A DNA stretch of 64,000 nt, from assembly GCF_016650635.1 (NCBI RefSeq), contig NZ_JAEKFI010000001.1, positions 682,001 to 746,000 of the forward strand, in the 5' to 3' direction. The translations under genes and the position numbers were made by a program. The stretch's first letter is position 1. Each line of letters opens with the position of its first letter. A model generated the notes under the pieces. That model ran no database searches. It saw nothing but the letters and a program-made list of their open reading frames with translations, and had not been told where the DNA came from. This document shows, piece after piece, positions 1-7,779 of the stretch. The DNA is from Pseudomonas sp. TH43. Lineage in GTDB: Bacteria > Pseudomonadota > Gammaproteobacteria > Pseudomonadales > Pseudomonadaceae.

Positions 1-1
1 A

Positions 2-424
2 GGTCGCGGTTTTGCCGTGGTGGCCGATGAGGTTCGCGCCCTCGCCGCCCGCACCCAGGCCAGCACTTCAGAAATCAATGAGATGTTGACGCGCCTGACC
101 CAAGGCGTGAGCTCGTCGGTTGCAGCCATGGAAAACACCCAGGCCAGCTGCCAGTCGGCGGCCGACGCGACCGCACGGGTCAATTCCGGTCTGGATGAAA
201 TGGCCGGTTCGGTCAGCCACATCAACAGCCTCAGCACGCAAATAGCGACGGCGGCCGAACAGCAAAGCGCGGTAACCGAAGAAATCAACCGCAGCATGGT
301 GCAGATCCGCCACATGGTCGATGAACTGGTGCAGAGCGGCCAGGCCAGCGAGCTCAACACCCGCCAGTTGCTGGAAGCCAACAGCCGAGTGAGCGCGATC
401 ATGGGCCGCTTCAAAGTCCGCTAA
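2..424 (+). CDS. Methyl-accepting chemotaxis protein, C-terminal fragment
   Basis: The gene enters from the left edge, so its start, sensor domain and membrane segments are not visible. The first residues read GRGFAVVADEVRALAARTQ, the conserved tip of the cytoplasmic signalling hairpin of chemoreceptors that contacts CheA and CheW. After it comes a long helical stretch rich in Ala, Gln, Ser and Glu with heptad spacing (about 110 residues), as expected of the returning arm of the coiled coil. The C-terminus ends GRFKVR with no CheR/CheB-tethering pentapeptide. Ligand and cellular process cannot be inferred from this part. Confidence 0.95.
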   Translation, partial: GRGFAVVADEVRALAARTQASTSEINEMLTRLTQGVSSSVAAMENTQASCQSAADATARVNSGLDEMAGSVSHINSLSTQIATAAEQQSAVTEEINRSMVQIRHMVDELVQSGQASELNTRQLLEANSRVSAIMGRFKVR

Positions 425-438
425 CCCGCCGCGTCCCC

Positions 439-523
439 GTAGGAGCTGGCGCAGGCTGCGATCTTTTGATTTTGTCTTTTAAAAGATCAAGATCAAAAGA
501 TCGCAGCCTGCGGCAGCTCCTAC
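439..523. repeat. REP pair (GTAGGAGCTG...CAGCTCCTAC type)
   Basis: Two nearly perfect inverted arms: the left starts GTAGGAGCTGGCGCAGGCTG and continues into GCGATCTTTTGAT. The right is its complement and ends GCAGCTCCTAC. The centre is T- and A-rich. It follows the chemoreceptor stop codon by 14 bases and could fold into one long hairpin that stops transcription. The same family recurs at 3760, 4258, 19292 and 33498. Confidence 0.85.
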
Positions 524-531
524 AGGGCGAC

Positions 532-546
532 TGACAGATTTGTCAT
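532..546. promoter_or_regulatory. CusR/CopR-like copper-response box
   Basis: The sequence TGACAGATTTGTCAT is an inverted repeat TGACA-N4-TGTCA. It differs by one base from the core of the E. coli CusR box (TGACAA-N2-TTGTCA), and Pseudomonas copper-responsive regulators use similar sites. A further half-site TTGTCAG lies at about 561-567. The box is about 145 bases upstream of the DUF411 gene, whose family is linked to copper handling. Assignment is by motif only. Confidence 0.5.
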
Positions 547-691
547 CTTGCGCTCAGTTATTTGTCAGCGTTGATCTACGATCATTCTGGCAGTCTGTCT
601 TGTAGCAACTGGAAACACTCCGTTGATGCCAAGCAGGAAAAACCGGTCAAAATGCGTTCTTTTTGACCGCCAACCGAGTCGAGAACCCGTC

Positions 692-1138
692 ATGCGAACC
701 CATTTGCGTCTGGTCGCCCTGAGCGCCCTGTTCATCTCCTCCCTGGCTCAAGCGGCCGACCTGATCCCCATCGAAGTCCACCGCGATGCAAATTGCGGTT
801 GCTGCAAAAAGTGGATCAGCCACCTCGAAGCCAACGGTTTCAAAGTCGAAGACCACGTCGAAGCCGACATGAGCAGCTTCAAGCAACAACATGGCGTACC
901 GCCGCGCCTGGCGTCGTGCCACACCGCAATCATCAATGGCAAATTCGTCGAAGGCCACGTTCCCGCAGAACAGGTGCTGGCATTGAGCAAACGCGACGAT
1001 CTGCTGGGCGTTGCCGCCCCGGGCATGCCGATGGGCTCGCCGGGCATGGAAATGGACGGCATGAGTGACGCCTATCAGGTCATCGGCCTGAAGAAAGACG
1101 GCGCGGATGTGGTGGTGGCGGACTACCCGGCCCATTGA
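692..1138 (+). CDS. DUF411 family periplasmic metal-binding protein
   Basis: A 148-residue protein with a signal peptide (Met1 to about Ala22, ending AQAAD). The mature part has a thioredoxin-like layout with the motif NCGCCKKW (Cys35, Cys37, Cys38) and a second SCH (Cys76, His77), followed by a Met-rich stretch (GMPMGSPGMEMDGM) that could bind copper. DUF411 proteins occur with copper resistance genes, so periplasmic Cu handling is likely though the exact role is unknown. The start was placed at the ATG that opens the signal peptide. The longer frame from 623 adds an unrelated arginine-rich leader. A CusR/CopR-like box lies upstream. The stop overlaps the TTG start of the next gene. Confidence 0.85.
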   Translation: MRTHLRLVALSALFISSLAQAADLIPIEVHRDANCGCCKKWISHLEANGFKVEDHVEADMSSFKQQHGVPPRLASCHTAIINGKFVEGHVPAEQVLALSKRDDLLGVAAPGMPMGSPGMEMDGMSDAYQVIGLKKDGADVVVADYPAH

Positions 1139-1572
1139 TCGGCGCTGCCTACACAGGGCTGTTCGTTGCCGCGTTTGGTGCGGCGACCCTGTTGCCGCTG
1201 CAGTCGGAGGCGTTGCTGGTCGGTTTGATCGTCAGCGACCGTTACTGGCTGTGGGGCCTGCTCGGCGTGGCAACGCTGGGCAATGTGCTCGGCTCGCTGG
1301 TCAACTGGTGGCTGGGCCGAGGCATTGAAAGGTTTCAGGAGCGGCGCTGGTTTCCAGTCAGCCACAAACACATGGCCAGCGCGCGCAAGCACTATGAGCG
1401 TTACGGGCATTGGTCGTTGCTGCTCAGTTGGCTGCCTGTGATCGGCGATCCGCTGACCTTGATTGCCGGCGTGATGCGTGAACCACTCGGGCGTTTCCTG
1501 TTGATCGTCACCTTCGCCAAAGGCGCGCGTTATGCGGTACTGGCGATGCTGACCCTCGGCTGGCTCGGTTGA
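1135..1572 (+). CDS. YqaA/DedA-like (VTT domain) inner-membrane protein
   Basis: A 145-residue hydrophobic protein of the small YqaA branch of the SNARE-associated/DedA superfamily. Hydrophobic helices lie at about residues 5-30, 40-60 and 120-145, with the amphipathic segment RWFPVSHKHMASARKHYERYGHW and the re-entrant-type stretch LLLSWLPVIGDPLTLIAGVMR between. Relatives are thought to act in membrane lipid or proton homeostasis, but the substrate is unknown. The likely start is TTG at 1135, overlapping the preceding TGA by four bases, which suggests translational coupling. No better ATG is available and the family length fits. Confidence 0.8.
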   Translation: MIGAAYTGLFVAAFGAATLLPLQSEALLVGLIVSDRYWLWGLLGVATLGNVLGSLVNWWLGRGIERFQERRWFPVSHKHMASARKHYERYGHWSLLLSWLPVIGDPLTLIAGVMREPLGRFLLIVTFAKGARYAVLAMLTLGWLG

Positions 1573-1658
1573 ACGATCAACCTGCAACATTGCCTGTGTT
1601 TAACGTCGCCCTAATCCAGCCGTTCCAGCATCGACCGATTTCCATGGAGTTTGCCCTT

Positions 1659-2705
1659 ATGACCGTCACGCTTTCCCGCTGGCTGCCCGGCCTGTTCCTC
1701 AGCGCTGCCCTGCCGCTGTTCGCTCATGCCGCCACCGAGGCGGCGCCCGCAGAGGGCCCGGCGTACGGCCCGGAACTGCAAGGCTTCGAATACCCTTACA
1801 CCCTTAAACACTTCGCCTTTCAATCCCAGGGTAAATCCCTGCAGATGGGTTACATGGACGTCGCGGCGCACGGCAAGGCCAACGGTCGCACCGTGGTGCT
1901 GATGCATGGCAAGAATTTTTGCGCAGCAACCTGGGACAGTTCGATCAAGGCTTTGAGCGAAGCGGGCTACCGGGTGATCGCGCCGGATCAGATCGGTTTC
2001 TGCACCTCCAGCAAACCGGACAACTATCAATACAGCTTCCAGCAACTGGCAACCAACACCCAGCAGTTGCTCAAAGCGCTGGGCATCCAGAAAGCCACCC
2101 TGCTCGGCCATTCCACCGGCGGCATGCTCGCCACCCGTTATGCGCTGCTGTTCCCCGAGCAAGTCGAGCAACTGGCACTGGTCAACCCGATCGGCCTCGA
2201 AGACTGGAAAGCCCTCGGCGTGCCTTACCGCACGGTGGATCAGTGGTATCAGCGTGAATTGAAAGTCAGCGCTCAGGGTATTCGCGACTACGAACGCACA
2301 ACGTATTACGACGGCCGCTGGAAGCCTGAATTCGATCGCTGGGTCGACATGCTCGCCGGCCTCAGCAAAGGCCCGGGCAAGACTCAAGTGGCGTGGAATT
2401 CGGCGTTGATCTACGACATGATTTTCACCCAGCCGGTGTACTACGAGTTCAAGGACCTGAAGATGCCGACCCTGTTACTGATTGGTACTTCCGACACTAC
2501 AGCCATTGGCAAGGACCTCGCGCCACCTGAGGTGAAAGCGAAAATCGGCCACTATGCGGTGCTCGGCAAACAAGTGGCCAAGCTGGTCCCGCAGTCCACG
2601 TTGGTGGAATTTCCCGGCATGGGCCATGCGCCGCAGATGGAAGAGCCCGCGCAGTTTCACAAAGCCCTGCTCGGCTGGCTGAGCACAACCAATCCCGTTC
2701 GTTGA
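1659..2705 (+). CDS. Exported alpha/beta-hydrolase
   Basis: A 348-residue protein with a signal peptide (MTVTLSRWLPGLFLSAALPLF...AHA|A). The hydrolase core shows the oxyanion-hole motif HGKNF, the nucleophile elbow GHSTGG with Ser152, a likely acid in GTSDTT and the terminal catalytic His in MGHAPQ, so the triad looks intact. Periplasmic location is inferred from the leader; the substrate is unknown. The ATG at 1659 was chosen because a GGAG sits nine bases upstream and the leader begins there. Earlier in-frame codons add non-signal sequence. The next gene starts 13 bases after the stop, suggesting co-transcription. Confidence 0.85.
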   Translation: MTVTLSRWLPGLFLSAALPLFAHAATEAAPAEGPAYGPELQGFEYPYTLKHFAFQSQGKSLQMGYMDVAAHGKANGRTVVLMHGKNFCAATWDSSIKALSEAGYRVIAPDQIGFCTSSKPDNYQYSFQQLATNTQQLLKALGIQKATLLGHSTGGMLATRYALLFPEQVEQLALVNPIGLEDWKALGVPYRTVDQWYQRELKVSAQGIRDYERTTYYDGRWKPEFDRWVDMLAGLSKGPGKTQVAWNSALIYDMIFTQPVYYEFKDLKMPTLLLIGTSDTTAIGKDLAPPEVKAKIGHYAVLGKQVAKLVPQSTLVEFPGMGHAPQMEEPAQFHKALLGWLSTTNPVR

Positions 2706-2718
2706 TGAGGTGAAGCTG

Positions 2719-3672
2719 ATGGCGGTGCAGATTGCAGTGATCGATGACTGGCAGGACGTGGCCCGTGACGTGGTCGACTGGTCGGTGCTCGACAGCCTCG
2801 GTGAAGTGACGTTCGAGCATGATTACCCGGCGGACAACGCCACCCTGGCCGAGCGCCTGGGCCGCTATCAGGTCATTTGCGTGATGCGTGAACGCACGCG
2901 GTTCGATGAAGACCTGCTCAAGCGATTGCCCAACCTCAAGCTGCTGGTCACGGGTGGCATGCGTAACGCGGCGCTGGACATGCAAGCGGCGGCAACGCTC
3001 GGCATTCAGGTCTGCGGCACTGACAGCTACAAGCACGCCGCGCCGGAACTGACCTGGGCACTGATCATGGCCGCCACACGCAATCTGGTGAACGAGGCCA
3101 ATGCCCTGCGCGCGGGTCAATGGCAGCAGGGCCTGGGCGCTGATCTGCATGGCCGGACGCTGGGCATCCTTGGCCTTGGCAGCATCGGCCAGAAAGTCGC
3201 ACAGTTCGGGCAGGTCTTCGGCATGCGGGTGATCGCCTGGAGTGAAAACCTCACGGCTGAGCGGGCCGAACAGGCTGGCGTGACCTATGTCAGCAAGCAG
3301 GCACTGTTTGAGCAGTCCGATGTGCTGTCAGTGCATCTGGTGCTGAGCGAGCGCAGTCGCGGCCTGGTCGATGCGCAGGCCTTGGCCTGGATGAAACCGA
3401 CGGCGCTGCTGGTCAACACGGCACGCGGGCCGATCGTTGACGAAGCGGCGTTGATCAAAGCCTTGCAGAAACAACAGATCGCTGGCGCCGCGCTGGACGT
3501 GTTCGAGCACGAGCCGTTGCCGGCCATGCACCCGTTTCGCACGCTCGACAACGTATTGGCGACGCCGCACGTGGGGTATGTCAGTCGGCAGAACTATGAG
3601 CAGTTCTTTTCGCAGATGATCGAGGATATTCAGGCGTGGTCAGCCGGCAGCCCTGTTCGTTTGTTGAATTGA
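2719..3672 (+). CDS. D-isomer-specific 2-hydroxyacid dehydrogenase family protein
   Basis: A 317-residue NAD(P)-dependent dehydrogenase. The Rossmann motif GLGSIG is at 152-157, and the catalytic Arg (NTARG, Arg236), Glu (FEHEP, Glu265) and His (TPHVG, His284) of the family are all present. It should interconvert a 2-keto acid and a D-2-hydroxy acid; substrate not assignable. GAGG at 2707-2710 favours the ATG at 2719 over the GTG at 2710. It follows the exported hydrolase closely and may share its transcript, but no pathway link is evident. Confidence 0.9.
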   Translation: MAVQIAVIDDWQDVARDVVDWSVLDSLGEVTFEHDYPADNATLAERLGRYQVICVMRERTRFDEDLLKRLPNLKLLVTGGMRNAALDMQAAATLGIQVCGTDSYKHAAPELTWALIMAATRNLVNEANALRAGQWQQGLGADLHGRTLGILGLGSIGQKVAQFGQVFGMRVIAWSENLTAERAEQAGVTYVSKQALFEQSDVLSVHLVLSERSRGLVDAQALAWMKPTALLVNTARGPIVDEAALIKALQKQQIAGAALDVFEHEPLPAMHPFRTLDNVLATPHVGYVSRQNYEQFFSQMIEDIQAWSAGSPVRLLN

Positions 3673-3759
3673 GTCCTGGCTGATTGCGAGGGTGAATCGA
3701 CCACCGTCATCGCGAGCAAGCTTTGCTCCTACAGAAACACGTTCCCTGTACCCACTGCC

Positions 3760-3828
3760 GTAGGGTGCGATCCTTTGATCATGATTTAAAAACAGGATCA
3801 AAGGATCGCAGCCTGCGGCAGCTCCTAC
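3760..3828. repeat. REP pair (GTAGG...CTCCTAC type)
   Basis: The left arm is degenerate (GTAGGGTGCGATCCTTTGATC). The right arm is complete (GGATCGCAGCCTGCGGCAG, then CTCCTAC). It lies after the hydroxyacid dehydrogenase gene, where it may act as a terminator. Confidence 0.75.
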
Positions 3829-4040
3829 ATTGGCAGGAGGGCACCCATTTAACAAAGTGTTCGCACCACAACAGTGCAAGCGCTTTCCCTGCTAGCACGA
3901 AAACGTGACCGCCCGGTCACCGTTTTGATCCACTCCCGCAAAAAAACCTGCACTTCGTCGGTGCGTTTGCCCCAGCAAACCAAGGTTTCCGTTAACGGCA
4001 AACCGATTGTCGAACAATTTACCCATTTGCGCTCGCCCGC

Positions 4041-4058
4041 TCTAGGATCTGGCCTAGA
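4041..4058. promoter_or_regulatory. Dyad upstream of glgA, overlapping a possible -10
   Basis: TCTAGG-ATCTGG-CCTAGA is a perfect six-base dyad. The right half continues as CCTAGACTGA, which resembles the extended -10 used by the stationary-phase sigma factor RpoS in gammaproteobacteria. RpoS control of glucan and trehalose genes is known in related species, but here it is only a resemblance. It lies about 315 bases upstream of the glgA start. Confidence 0.3.
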
Positions 4059-4257
4059 CTGATTTTTCGGGGACAAGACCTGCCGGTCACATCGCGGAAA
4101 AAAAGTCGAAACTTTTGCGTGAAGCGGCGGGTCATCTGAAAGGCGGGGCCAAAGCGGCTGGTGCAATCCTTGCAACGGCCCAACCACCCATTCTGCTTAA
4201 GCGTGTTGGGTAGCATTTGCTCACCGATGCGTGGCGCGTTTGCGCTTGCCATATGCA

Positions 4258-4330
4258 GGTGGGAGCTGCCGAAGGCTGCGATCTTTTGATCTTTCAAACG
4301 TAAAGATCGCAGCCTGCGCCAGCCCCTGCA
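4258..4330. repeat. REP pair close to the glgA start
   Basis: Arms GGTGGGAGCTGCCGAAGGCTG and CAGCCTGCGCCAGCCCCTGC enclose GCGATCTTTTGATC...AAAGATCGC. It ends 42 bases before the glgA start codon, so it lies in the mRNA leader or the promoter. Confidence 0.75.
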
Positions 4331-4372
4331 GGGAATGAGACAAGAATCAGATCAACGACACGGGAGATTCAT

Positions 4373-5959
4373 ATGATCAGTGCGGCATTGGATATTCAGG
4401 GAGAGCGTGCTCAACAGTCGACAGGCGAATCGAGCACCGTCAGCGTTCCCGGCAGCCGAGCGATCAACGTCCCCGGCACCAAGACCCTGACACCAGTAGC
4501 AAGTCAGAATCCCAACAAGAAAAAAGTGTTGTTCGTGACGTCGGAAATCGCCGATCTGGTCAAGACCGGTGGCTTGGGCGACGTCTCTGCCGCTCTGCCC
4601 CGCGCCATGGCGCACTTGCATGATGTGCGCGTGCTGATTCCCGGTTACCCGCAGGTGATGCACAGCGAAAACCCGATTCACATCATCGGCGAACTCGGTG
4701 GCCACGCTGCGCTGCCGCCCTGCAAGATCGGCCGCATGGACATGCCCGACGGCCTGGTGATCTACGTGCTGATCTGCCCGGAACTGTACGAGCGCGAAGG
4801 CTCGCCGTATGGCGCCAACAACGGCCGCGACTGGCCGGACAACCATATTCGCTTCGCCCGCCTTGGTCTGGCCGCTGCCGACATCGCCGCCAACCTCGCG
4901 CAAATTCACTGGTGCCCGGATCTGGTGCACGCCCATGACTGGCCGGCCGGCCTCGCCCCTGCTTATATGCACTGGCGCGGGCAGCGTACGCCGACCCTGT
5001 TCACCATTCACAACCTCGCCTATCAAGGCGTGACCAGCCTCGGCTCGTGCCCTGAGCTGGGCATTCCCAACCATGCCCTGCAACAGGAAGGCATGGAGTT
5101 TTACGGCAAAATGTCGTTCCTCAAGGCCGGCATGGCCTATTCGAGCCACATCACCACGGTCAGCGCCACGTACGCGCAGGAAATCACCACCCCGGATTTC
5201 GGCTGTGGCCTCGACGGTTTTCTCGCCGCCAAGACCCAGCAAGGCTTGCTCAGCGGTATCCCCAACGGTATCGACGAGAGCTGGGACGCTGCCACTGATC
5301 CGCACCTGTTCGCACCGTTCGCCATTGGTGACTGGGAAGGCAAAGCCGTCAACGCCGCCCATGTCCGCGAGCTGTTCGAGCTGAATGATTCCGCAGGCCC
5401 GCTGTTTGCCGTGGTGTCGCGCCTGGTTTATCAGAAAGGTCTCGACCTGACCGAGGCTGTGTCCGAGTACATCGTGCAGAACGGCGGCCAGATCGCGATC
5501 ATCGGTCGTGGCGAACCCGAAGAAGAGCAAGCCATGCGTAATCTGGCCTTGCGCTTCCCCGGCCAGATCGGCGTACGCATTGGCTTCAACGAAACCGACG
5601 CCCGACGCATGTTCGCCGGCAGCGACTTCTTGTTGATGCCATCCCGCTACGAACCTTGCGGCCTGAGCCAGATGTACGCCCAGCGCTTCGGATCGTTGCC
5701 GGTGGCGCGCAATACCGGGGGTTTGGCCGACACCATCGAAAACGGTGTCACCGGCTTCCTCTTTGACGAATCCACTGCCGAAAGCTATCAGGAAGCCCTG
5801 AGCCGCGCGTTCAAGGTCTTTGCCTTTCCCGAACTGCTCAACGCCATGCGTTGCCGAGCGATGGCCGCACCGTTCAACTGGTGCAAAGCGGTTGAACCGT
5901 ACGCCGAACTCTACGAACAACTGGTGGCCAAGGCACTCGGTAAAGCGCTGCACAAATAA
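4373..5959 (+). CDS. glgA: Glycogen (starch) synthase, GT5
   Basis: A 528-residue glycosyltransferase that adds glucose from ADP-glucose to the non-reducing end of alpha-1,4-glucan. The ADP-glucose-binding motif KTGGLGDV begins at Lys64, HAHDWPAGLAP lies in the N-terminal Rossmann half, and the C-terminal half contains SRLVYQKGLDL and PSRYEPCGLSQ. Bacterial GlgA usually begins directly with the first strand (here KKKVLFVTSE at about residue 50), so this protein carries about 49 extra Ser/Gly/Pro-rich residues. A GGGAG lies before the ATG. It heads a tight run with treZ, malQ and treY. No glgC is seen in the window. Confidence 0.95.
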   Translation: MISAALDIQGERAQQSTGESSTVSVPGSRAINVPGTKTLTPVASQNPNKKKVLFVTSEIADLVKTGGLGDVSAALPRAMAHLHDVRVLIPGYPQVMHSENPIHIIGELGGHAALPPCKIGRMDMPDGLVIYVLICPELYEREGSPYGANNGRDWPDNHIRFARLGLAAADIAANLAQIHWCPDLVHAHDWPAGLAPAYMHWRGQRTPTLFTIHNLAYQGVTSLGSCPELGIPNHALQQEGMEFYGKMSFLKAGMAYSSHITTVSATYAQEITTPDFGCGLDGFLAAKTQQGLLSGIPNGIDESWDAATDPHLFAPFAIGDWEGKAVNAAHVRELFELNDSAGPLFAVVSRLVYQKGLDLTEAVSEYIVQNGGQIAIIGRGEPEEEQAMRNLALRFPGQIGVRIGFNETDARRMFAGSDFLLMPSRYEPCGLSQMYAQRFGSLPVARNTGGLADTIENGVTGFLFDESTAESYQEALSRAFKVFAFPELLNAMRCRAMAAPFNWCKAVEPYAELYEQLVAKALGKALHK

Positions 5960-5976
5960 CAGGGAGAATTGCCACA

Positions 5977-7779
5977 ATGCCGTTACGGTCTTCTGAAACC
6001 TGGCCCCACGGCGCGATCATGCTGGATGCCGAGCACACGCAGTTTGCGTTGTGGGCGCCGGATGCGTTTTACGTCAGCGTCGAGTTGGAAGACGGCCAGT
6101 CTCTGCCCCTGCTACCGCAGGCTGACGGCTGGTTCGTGATCAAGGCTCGCTGTGCGGCGGGTATGCGTTACCGCTTCAACATCGATGGCGAACTGGAGGT
6201 CCCCGACCCGGCCTCCAGAGCGCAGGACGGCGACCTCGACCGCCAGAGCATTGTCGTCGATCCACTGGCCTATCAATGGCAACACAGCGCCTGGCACGGT
6301 CGGCCGTGGAGCGAAGCGGTGATCTACGAGTTGCACGTCGGTGCGCTGGGCGGCTTCGCCGAAGTCGAGCAACACCTGGCCCGCCTGGTGACCCTTGGCA
6401 TCACCGCCATTGAGCTGATGCCACTGGCGCAATTCCCCGGGGATCGAAATTGGGGCTACGACGGCGTCCTGCCCTATGCGCCACAAGCCTCCTACGGCAC
6501 GCCGGAACAACTCAAGCATTTGATCGATACGGCTCACGGTCAAGGTCTGGCAGTGATCCTCGACGTGGTCTACAACCACTTCGGCCCCGACGGTAATTAC
6601 CTGAATCGCTACGCCAAAGGCTTTTTCCGCGAGGACAAACACACGCCATGGGGCGCGGCGATCGATTTTCGCCGCCGCGAAGTGCGCGATTTCTTCATCG
6701 AAAACGCGCTGATGTGGCTGCTCGAATATCGCTTCGACGGTCTGCGCCTCGATGCGGTACATGCCATCGAGGATCCGGATTTCCTCATCGAAATGGCCCA
6801 GCGCATCCGCCAGCAGGTTGACCCGAGCCGCCACGTCTGGTTGACCGTGGAAAACGAGCTGAACCAGTCGAGCCTGCTGGAATACGACTACGACGCGCAG
6901 TGGAATGACGATGGCCATAATGCCCTGCACGTCTTGCTGACCGGCGAAACCGACGCTTATTACGCCGACTACGCCTTGCAACCCACCGAGCAATTGGTCC
7001 GTTGCCTGAGCCAGGGCTTCGTGTTTCAGGGCCACATCACCCGTCATGGCGAACCGCGCGGCGAACCGAGCGAGCATCTGCCGTCGACGGCGTTTGTGTT
7101 GTTTCTGCAAAACCACGATCAGATCGGCAACCGCGCCTTCGGCGAGCGCCTGCATCAACTGGCCGATCCGCGGGCTTTGCAAGCGGCCACCGTGCTGTTG
7201 CTGTTGTCGCCGATGATTCCGCTGATGTTCATGGGCGACGAGTTCGCAGCGGAACAACCGTTCCTGTTTTTCACCAGTCACCACGGTGAGCTGGCCAAGT
7301 TGGTACGCGAAGGCCGACGCAATGAATTCGCCGCCTTCAGCGCTTTCGCCGATCCGCACAAACGCGAGCAGATTCCCGACCCCAACGCCGAACAGACCTT
7401 CCACGCCTCACAACCCAGGCTGATCGGCAGCGGCACTCAACACCAGCAGCAAACCCTCGCGCTGTACCGACAACTCCTGCAATTACGCCATCGCTACATC
7501 ATTCCCAACCTGTCCGGCACTCAGGCGCTGGGTGCACACATGCTCGGTTATGGCGCGGTCAGTGCGCGCTGGCGCCTGGGCGATGGCAGCGAGCTGCGAA
7601 TTGACCTGAACCTCAGCGACACGCCGGTGGTCAACCCTCCACAGACCGACGCCGTGTGGCTGTTTCAGCAGCCGCCCGCTGCGGCGCTGTCGGATCCGGG
7701 CGAACTGCCCGCGTATTGCGCGATTGTCAGCCTCACGGCCGCAACCCCTTTGCAACCTCTGGATGGAGAGCGCCTATGA
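5977..7779 (+). CDS. treZ: Malto-oligosyltrehalose trehalohydrolase (GH13)
   Basis: A 600-residue GH13 enzyme that cleaves trehalose from maltooligosyltrehalose made by TreY. An N-terminal beta-sandwich (about 1-105) precedes the barrel, with conserved region I DVVYNHFGPDGNY, nucleophile Asp259 in FDGLRLDAVH, acid/base Glu in VENELNQ (about 292-294) and QNHDQIGNRAFG. The start lies 17 bases after glgA with AGGGAG upstream. Its stop overlaps the malQ start as ATGA. With TreY it is the standard two-step glucan-to-trehalose route. Confidence 0.95.
   Translation: MPLRSSETWPHGAIMLDAEHTQFALWAPDAFYVSVELEDGQSLPLLPQADGWFVIKARCAAGMRYRFNIDGELEVPDPASRAQDGDLDRQSIVVDPLAYQWQHSAWHGRPWSEAVIYELHVGALGGFAEVEQHLARLVTLGITAIELMPLAQFPGDRNWGYDGVLPYAPQASYGTPEQLKHLIDTAHGQGLAVILDVVYNHFGPDGNYLNRYAKGFFREDKHTPWGAAIDFRRREVRDFFIENALMWLLEYRFDGLRLDAVHAIEDPDFLIEMAQRIRQQVDPSRHVWLTVENELNQSSLLEYDYDAQWNDDGHNALHVLLTGETDAYYADYALQPTEQLVRCLSQGFVFQGHITRHGEPRGEPSEHLPSTAFVLFLQNHDQIGNRAFGERLHQLADPRALQAATVLLLLSPMIPLMFMGDEFAAEQPFLFFTSHHGELAKLVREGRRNEFAAFSAFADPHKREQIPDPNAEQTFHASQPRLIGSGTQHQQQTLALYRQLLQLRHRYIIPNLSGTQALGAHMLGYGAVSARWRLGDGSELRIDLNLSDTPVVNPPQTDAVWLFQQPPAAALSDPGELPAYCAIVSLTAATPLQPLDGERL

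Larger units (their letters stand above)
3673..4372. other. Gene-free stretch upstream of glgA
   Basis: Seven hundred bases without a convincing gene. It holds two REP pairs (3760-3828 and 4258-4330), a dyad GTGACC-N4-GGTCAC at 3905-3920 flanked by A and T runs, a dyad TCTAGG-N6-CCTAGA at 4041-4058, and a short stem AAAAGT-CGAA-ACTTTT at 4101-4116. Open frames here lack plausible codon use or recognisable motifs. The length suggests a regulated promoter region or an untranslated leader for the glucan operon. Confidence 0.6.

Noticed and set aside
3849..4297. Two overlapping antisense open frames in the region before glgA
   Set aside because: No motifs, no ribosome binding site, and they cross the dyads and a REP pair; better seen as regulatory sequence.
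4352..5977. Long antisense open frame opposite glgA
   Set aside because: Shadow of a GC-rich gene; low complexity His/Gly/Val composition and no ribosome binding site.
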